A stretch of DNA of 8,891 bases from an uncultured Christensenellaceae bacterium. GTDB lineage: Bacteria; Bacillota; Clostridia; Christensenellales; Pumilibacteraceae. The translations under genes and the position numbers were made by a program. How positions within the stretch are numbered: position 1 is the first letter of the stretch; each line of letters begins with the position of its first letter. The stretch lies in NCBI GenBank assembly GCA_910587445.1, contig CAJULE010000044.1, positions 1-8,891 of the forward strand, in the 5' to 3' direction. Positions 5,229 to 8,891 of the stretch are shown one piece after another. Under the pieces are notes generated by a model. It was not told the origin of the DNA, did no database searches, and saw nothing but the letters and a program-made list of their open reading frames with translations.

Positions 5229-7922
5229 TTGGCAGTTATAAGAAACCTTGTGGTCAAGATAGCGGCGGATATTTCCTCGCTTTCCAAAGGCTTGCAGTCG
5301 GCACAAAAATCAATTCAAAAAGTGTCGGCGGGATTCACGAAAGCAGGCACGAAACTGACCGCGAGCATAACCGCTCCGCTCGTGGCACTCGGTACGGCGG
5401 CGGTTAACGTCTCGCAAAAGTTCGAGCAATCTATGGCGAATGCCGCATCGGTAGCAGGCGCGACGGGCGAAGAACTTGCGCGTATGACCGCACTTGCGAG
5501 AGAGATGGGCAGTAAAACCGTATTCTCGGCAAGCGATGCGGCGGACGCACTCTATTATATGGCATCCGCAGGATACAAAGTCGACCAAATGGCGGACTCC
5601 ATACAAGCGACGCTAAACCTTGCCTCGGCAACGCAGAGCGATCTCGCATTTACGACCGATACGGTTATAGCCACACTCAATCAGTTCGGACTTGAAGCCA
5701 ATCAAGCCGAGCGCGTGACCAACGTGTTCGCGTCGGCAATCGGCAACTCGATGGCGAATATGGAAAAACTCTCGAACTCAATGGGGTACGTCGGGCCTGT
5801 GGCAAACAGCCTCGGTTATTCCATAGAGGAAACGACGGGCGCATTATCGGTATTGTACAACGCAGGCTATGACGGCTCGACGGCAGGCACGGCACTGCGG
5901 CAATCGCTTGTCTCGCTTATGAATCCGTCAACTGCCGCACTCGGCGTGTTCGAGGAATTGGGGTTGTCGTTTGAAGATGTCAATCCCGCGACAAACGATC
6001 TTGCGACGATTATTGACCGCTTGGGTAAAGCGGGGATGAATACATCGCAGGCAATGAAGGTGTTCGGGGCGAGAGCAGGTCCCGGTATGCTTGCGCTCTT
6101 GTCGGCGGGCGGCGATGCCGTTCGAGATATGACTGCGTCCATCACGGGAACGAACAAAGCGACCGAAATGGCGGATGTTCAGCTCAATACGTTGCAAGGG
6201 CAAATGAAAATCCTAAAATCGGAAGTAGAGGAAATAGCCATTTCGTTCGGCGATGTGCTTATACCCATTATTCGAAACTTCATACAAAAGTATATCTCGC
6301 CGCTGACCGCAAAAATGATGGGATTGTCGATGGGAACGAAAAAGAACATCGTGACTATCGCATTATTGGCGGCGGCAATCGGTCCGCTCCTTCTCGTGGT
6401 TGGCAAACTCATCGGCAGCGTGGGGACGATTATAAAAGTCGGATCGATGCTGTTCAGCAAGGTCGGGCTCGTCATAGGCATAATCGCGGCGGTTGTCGGC
6501 GTTATAACATACTTATGGAAAACCAACGAAGGATTCCGTAACGCCGTGACAAAGATTTGGGAGCGGATAAAGTCGGTTATTCTTTCGGCGGTCGAGAGCA
6601 TAAAGGCGTGGTGGGAAAAGAACGGCGAAAAGGTTATATCCGCCGTTGTGAAAGCCTTACAAGCGATTTGGACGGTCGTGAGTACGGTGTTCAAGAAAGT
6701 ATGGAGTATCGCCAAAAAGGTATGGGGCGTCGTTAAAGACATAGTCATAGATGCGGTCAAATCCATACAAAGATTTTGGGAGAAAAACGGCGAAAAGATT
6801 TGGGCGACGGTCAAGAAAATATTCACGGCGATTTGGACGTGCATAAAGGCGGCGTATACGAACATAGGGAACGCGCTTGCGAAATTTTTCGGGTACGTTA
6901 AACCTATATGGGAAAAACTCAAAACGCTTTTTGCCTCGCTTTGGGATACCATCGTCCAATTATACGAAACCTTAAAGCCCGTGTTTGAACTCATCGGCGG
7001 AATCGTGATGACGTTGTATGGCGTGGTGTCGAGCGTTCTCGCAGGCATTATCGACGCACTCGGACCGTTTCTCGAAGCGGTTATCGACGTTGTCAACGCC
7101 ATTCTCGACATTATAAAGATCGTATGCGCGGTACTGCGCGGCGATTGGTCATCGGCGTGGGAATATATGCAAAGTTTTGCAAGCAATATTTGGTCGGGAA
7201 TAAAGAACATCTTCCTCGGTATTTGGGAGTTTATCAAGGGATTCGGGGAAGGATTGGTCAGTTTCTTCGGCAGTTGCGGCGATACAATCGGCAGCATTTT
7301 CAAGAAAGTATGGGAAGGCATAAGCGGCTTTTTCACGAACATTTGGGACGGCATTTGCTCGGTTTGCGGATGGATATGGGATAAGATTACGGGGCTGTTT
7401 TCAAGCATCGGCGATTTTTTCAAAAACCTATTCAAGGACGCATTCAATTGGGGGAAGAACTTAATAAGCAATATTGCCGACGGCATAGAGAGTGCGTGGA
7501 ATTGGGTGGTGGACGGCGTCAAAGATGTAGGTCACGCAATCGCGGACTTCCTCGGATTCGGCTCGCCGACAAAGAAAGGACCGGGTCATACCGCCGACGA
7601 GTGGATACCCAACCTAATGGATATGATGGCGCAAGGCATGTATGCGGATCTTCCGATGATACAACGTGCGGCAATGCAAGTAGCGCAAACGCTCAATCTC
7701 GCAACATCGCCCAATCAAGCGGCAGTCGGAACGGGGAGCAGTCCTAACGGCGATCTGTTGAATGGCTTACTGCAAGGAATGGCGGCAATGAACGGAATGC
7801 CGGGCGGCGGCGAAGGCGGCGATGTCGTGTTGCAAATCGACGGTCAAACTTTTGCTCGGCTCATAATGCCGAAGCTCACAAAGGAATATAAGCGCAACGG
7901 TGTAACATTACAGGAGGGATAA
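5229..7922 (+). CDS. Tail tape measure protein, TP901 type
   Basis: The 897-residue protein has the standard order of TP901-type tape measures. An N-terminal helical part ('LSKGLQSAQKSIQKVSAGFTKAG') leads into a PhageMin_Tail-like core (about 80-300, with 'AREMGSKTVFSASDAADALYYMASAGYK' and 'LSNSMGYVGPVANSLGYSIEETTGALSVLYNAGYDGSTAGTALRQSL'). Two hydrophobic helices follow within 374-430, then a Trp-rich, coiled region with repeated 'W--I---v' units. Near the C-terminus is the usual 'FGSPTKKGPG' segment. A 55-residue periodicity is visible: WEKNGEK occurs at 462-468 and 517-523. The protein fills the tail tube, sets tail length and is thought to enter the cell envelope with DNA. No lytic peptidase or muramidase domain is evident. 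The start is TTG. In most relatives the gene follows the chaperone directly; here the Fic cassette separates them. Confidence 0.93.
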   Translation: MAVIRNLVVKIAADISSLSKGLQSAQKSIQKVSAGFTKAGTKLTASITAPLVALGTAAVNVSQKFEQSMANAASVAGATGEELARMTALAREMGSKTVFSASDAADALYYMASAGYKVDQMADSIQATLNLASATQSDLAFTTDTVIATLNQFGLEANQAERVTNVFASAIGNSMANMEKLSNSMGYVGPVANSLGYSIEETTGALSVLYNAGYDGSTAGTALRQSLVSLMNPSTAALGVFEELGLSFEDVNPATNDLATIIDRLGKAGMNTSQAMKVFGARAGPGMLALLSAGGDAVRDMTASITGTNKATEMADVQLNTLQGQMKILKSEVEEIAISFGDVLIPIIRNFIQKYISPLTAKMMGLSMGTKKNIVTIALLAAAIGPLLLVVGKLIGSVGTIIKVGSMLFSKVGLVIGIIAAVVGVITYLWKTNEGFRNAVTKIWERIKSVILSAVESIKAWWEKNGEKVISAVVKALQAIWTVVSTVFKKVWSIAKKVWGVVKDIVIDAVKSIQRFWEKNGEKIWATVKKIFTAIWTCIKAAYTNIGNALAKFFGYVKPIWEKLKTLFASLWDTIVQLYETLKPVFELIGGIVMTLYGVVSSVLAGIIDALGPFLEAVIDVVNAILDIIKIVCAVLRGDWSSAWEYMQSFASNIWSGIKNIFLGIWEFIKGFGEGLVSFFGSCGDTIGSIFKKVWEGISGFFTNIWDGICSVCGWIWDKITGLFSSIGDFFKNLFKDAFNWGKNLISNIADGIESAWNWVVDGVKDVGHAIADFLGFGSPTKKGPGHTADEWIPNLMDMMAQGMYADLPMIQRAAMQVAQTLNLATSPNQAAVGTGSSPNGDLLNGLLQGMAAMNGMPGGGEGGDVVLQIDGQTFARLIMPKLTKEYKRNGVTLQEG
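7912..7918 (+). promoter_or_regulatory. Ribosome binding site for the TTG start at 7924
   Basis: AGGAGGG, inside the end of the tape measure gene, lies 5 bases before TTG 7924-7926. It supports this unusual start one base after the upstream TAA (7920-7922). Confidence 0.75.
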
Positions 7923-7923
7923 C

Positions 7924-8280
7924 TTGGATTTTCTTTTAATCAACGGCAAGGCGATAAAGCCGCCGAAAGAAATAACCGTATCGCCCGAAGTGTTGGATAA
8001 ATCGGAGCGCACGGCGGACGGAACACTCGTCGTGGACATAATCGGCACAAAAAGAAAAGTGGACGCGAATTGGGAGTATCTGTCCGCCGAGGATATGATG
8101 ACATTGCAAAAGGAAACAGGCGGCGGCGCATTCACCGAATTGACCTTTCACGATAACGCCACAGGCGAACTTGTCACAATAGCGGCTCGCTCGGACGGCA
8201 TAACGTATATGCCGCATTACGATTGGGCGCGCGGCAGGATAATGTGGAAAAGCGTGTCGGTGTCTTTCCAAGAGAGGTAG
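7924..8280 (+). CDS. DUF6711-like phage tail protein
   Basis: The 118-residue protein starts with TTG and reads 'DFLLINGKAIKPPKEITVSPEVLDKSERTADGTLVVDIIGTKRKVDANWEYLSAEDMMTLQK'. This pattern (short strand 'INGkaI--P', then 'sERtadGTlvvd-ig-Krk---sWeyLs--d---L') is typical of a small protein found after the tape measure in many Gram-positive siphophages and classed as DUF6711. The C-terminal half is beta-rich and ends 'RIMWKSVSVSFQER'. Its position suggests a distal-tail or tail-tip component, possibly with the same fold as tail tube-like proteins, but that role is inferred from gene order only. It is followed at once by the next tail gene. Confidence 0.7.
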   Translation: MDFLLINGKAIKPPKEITVSPEVLDKSERTADGTLVVDIIGTKRKVDANWEYLSAEDMMTLQKETGGGAFTELTFHDNATGELVTIAARSDGITYMPHYDWARGRIMWKSVSVSFQER

Positions 8281-8283
8281 CCT

Positions 8284-8891
8284 ATGGGGTACTCGGATAA
8301 TCCGCGCAAGGTGTTCGGTAGGGTGGAAATTATCTATGCCGACGAAGAACTGAGCCGCGATATAACGACCGAGGAGAGCGGCAATTCGGAAATAAGCCAT
8401 CCGAAAGAGGTATACCACTTACCGAGTGAGCCGACCGTCAAGGCTTGCACTATGGATGGAAACGCGACAATGGACGGTACGTTCCAAATGATGGACGACT
8501 CGGTGCTGTGCGGTTGGTGGAGCGGAAAACTCTCGGACGCGGATGGTGTGTTCGCCGACAAGCCGTTCATCGAACTAAAATTTACTAACCGACCTATCAT
8601 TTATTGGAAAGTCATAGGGGATAGCAAACTAAACCAATATCCCGTGGACTTTGCTGTGGAGTACAAGCGAAACGGCAAAGTCGTAAGAACGGAAACGATA
8701 GAAGGCAATACGGAAATGGAGCGAGTATTAGAGCCGAGAATCGACGACATAACATCGGTGCGGCTCACAATAGCCAAGTGGAGCGTTCCGAACGCCTGTG
8801 CCAAAATCTTGCGCTTTTACGAGCGATTGTACGAGATATACGAGGGCAATGCTTTGCAGTCGTTTGAGGTCGGCGAAGAACTGTGCTCGAC
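8284..8891 (+). CDS. Putative tail-tip/baseplate hub-like protein, N-terminal part
   Basis: The frame from ATG 8284 stays open for 202 codons to the end of the window, so only the N-terminal part is seen. GAGAGG (8272-8277) precedes the start by 6 bases. The protein begins 'GYSDNPRKVFGRVEIIYAD', contains 'CTMDGNATMDGTFQMMDD' and 'GWWSGKLSDADGVF', then 'LTIAKWSVPNACAKILRFYERLYEIYEG' and an ending resembling 'l-sfeV-EEl'. This order (NPRKVF at the start, 'lDG-w-lDGtf', 'Q-fPVDF', 'i-kWs-p---AKI--F') matches a family of large tail proteins encoded after the DUF6711-like gene in Gram-positive siphophages. A role at the tail tip is likely from position. The C-terminal domains, which would show hub, lysin or receptor-binding functions, are outside the window. 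Confidence 0.7.
   Translation, partial: MGYSDNPRKVFGRVEIIYADEELSRDITTEESGNSEISHPKEVYHLPSEPTVKACTMDGNATMDGTFQMMDDSVLCGWWSGKLSDADGVFADKPFIELKFTNRPIIYWKVIGDSKLNQYPVDFAVEYKRNGKVVRTETIEGNTEMERVLEPRIDDITSVRLTIAKWSVPNACAKILRFYERLYEIYEGNALQSFEVGEELCS

Noticed and set aside
6179..7522. 447-residue open frame on the - strand inside the tape measure gene
   Set aside because: It is antisense to a well-supported gene, has no ribosome binding site or promoter, and its Ser/Thr/Pro/Ile-rich composition follows from complementing the codon pattern of the tape measure.
1..8891. tRNA genes, CRISPR arrays, insertion sequences or integrase genes
   Set aside because: No cloverleaf-like segment, spaced repeat array, transposase or recombinase motif was recognised.

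Overview
The window is the morphogenesis (head-to-tail) module of a long-tailed, siphovirus-like phage or prophage. All genes lie on the + strand and are packed tightly, several with overlapping stop and start codons. The host is probably a Bacillota/Clostridia-type bacterium: most starts follow strong AAGGAGG-like ribosome binding sites, GTG and TTG starts are used freely, and the gene set (HK97-type capsid, gp6-like connector, head closure, HK97-gp10-like, DUF3168-like, TP901-1-like tail tube, TP901-type tape measure, DUF6711-like protein) is the usual Gram-positive siphophage set. The species cannot be named from the sequence.

Layout. Bases 1-236 hold the 3' end of a prohead protease gene. 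The HK97-fold major capsid protein (255-1544) follows, with an N-terminal scaffolding-like domain. Next come four small connector and tail-completion genes: gp6-like (1563-1853), head closure (1853-2302), HK97-gp10-like (2172-2573) and DUF3168-like (2570-2980). Then come the tail tube protein (2991-3392) and the tail assembly chaperone (3401-3715). A downstream frame (3706-4023) is most likely reached by -1 ribosomal frameshifting at a run of five G just before the chaperone stop, as in the lambda G/GT arrangement.

The normal order is then interrupted. Where the tape measure gene would be expected to follow at once, there is a self-contained cassette (about 4030-5197): a consensus sigma-70/A-type promoter embedded in an 11-bp perfect inverted repeat, a Fic-domain AMPylase-type gene with inhibitory motif and a likely C-terminal winged helix, and a strong intrinsic terminator. 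This is the classic 'moron' architecture, and it is more A+T-rich than its neighbours. It is the most interesting feature of the window. After it the late genes resume: tape measure (5229-7922, TTG start), a DUF6711-like protein (7924-8280, TTG start) and the 5' part of a tail-tip/baseplate-like protein that runs off the window (8284-8891).

The protease and capsid genes build and mature the head. The connector set closes the portal and joins it to the tail. The tube, the chaperone pair and the tape measure set up and measure the tail, and the last two genes probably belong to the tail tip. The Fic gene has no evident structural role. It is probably expressed independently of the late genes, possibly from the prophage state. 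No tRNA, rRNA, CRISPR array, insertion sequence or attachment site was seen, and no stretch above 300 bases lacks a gene.
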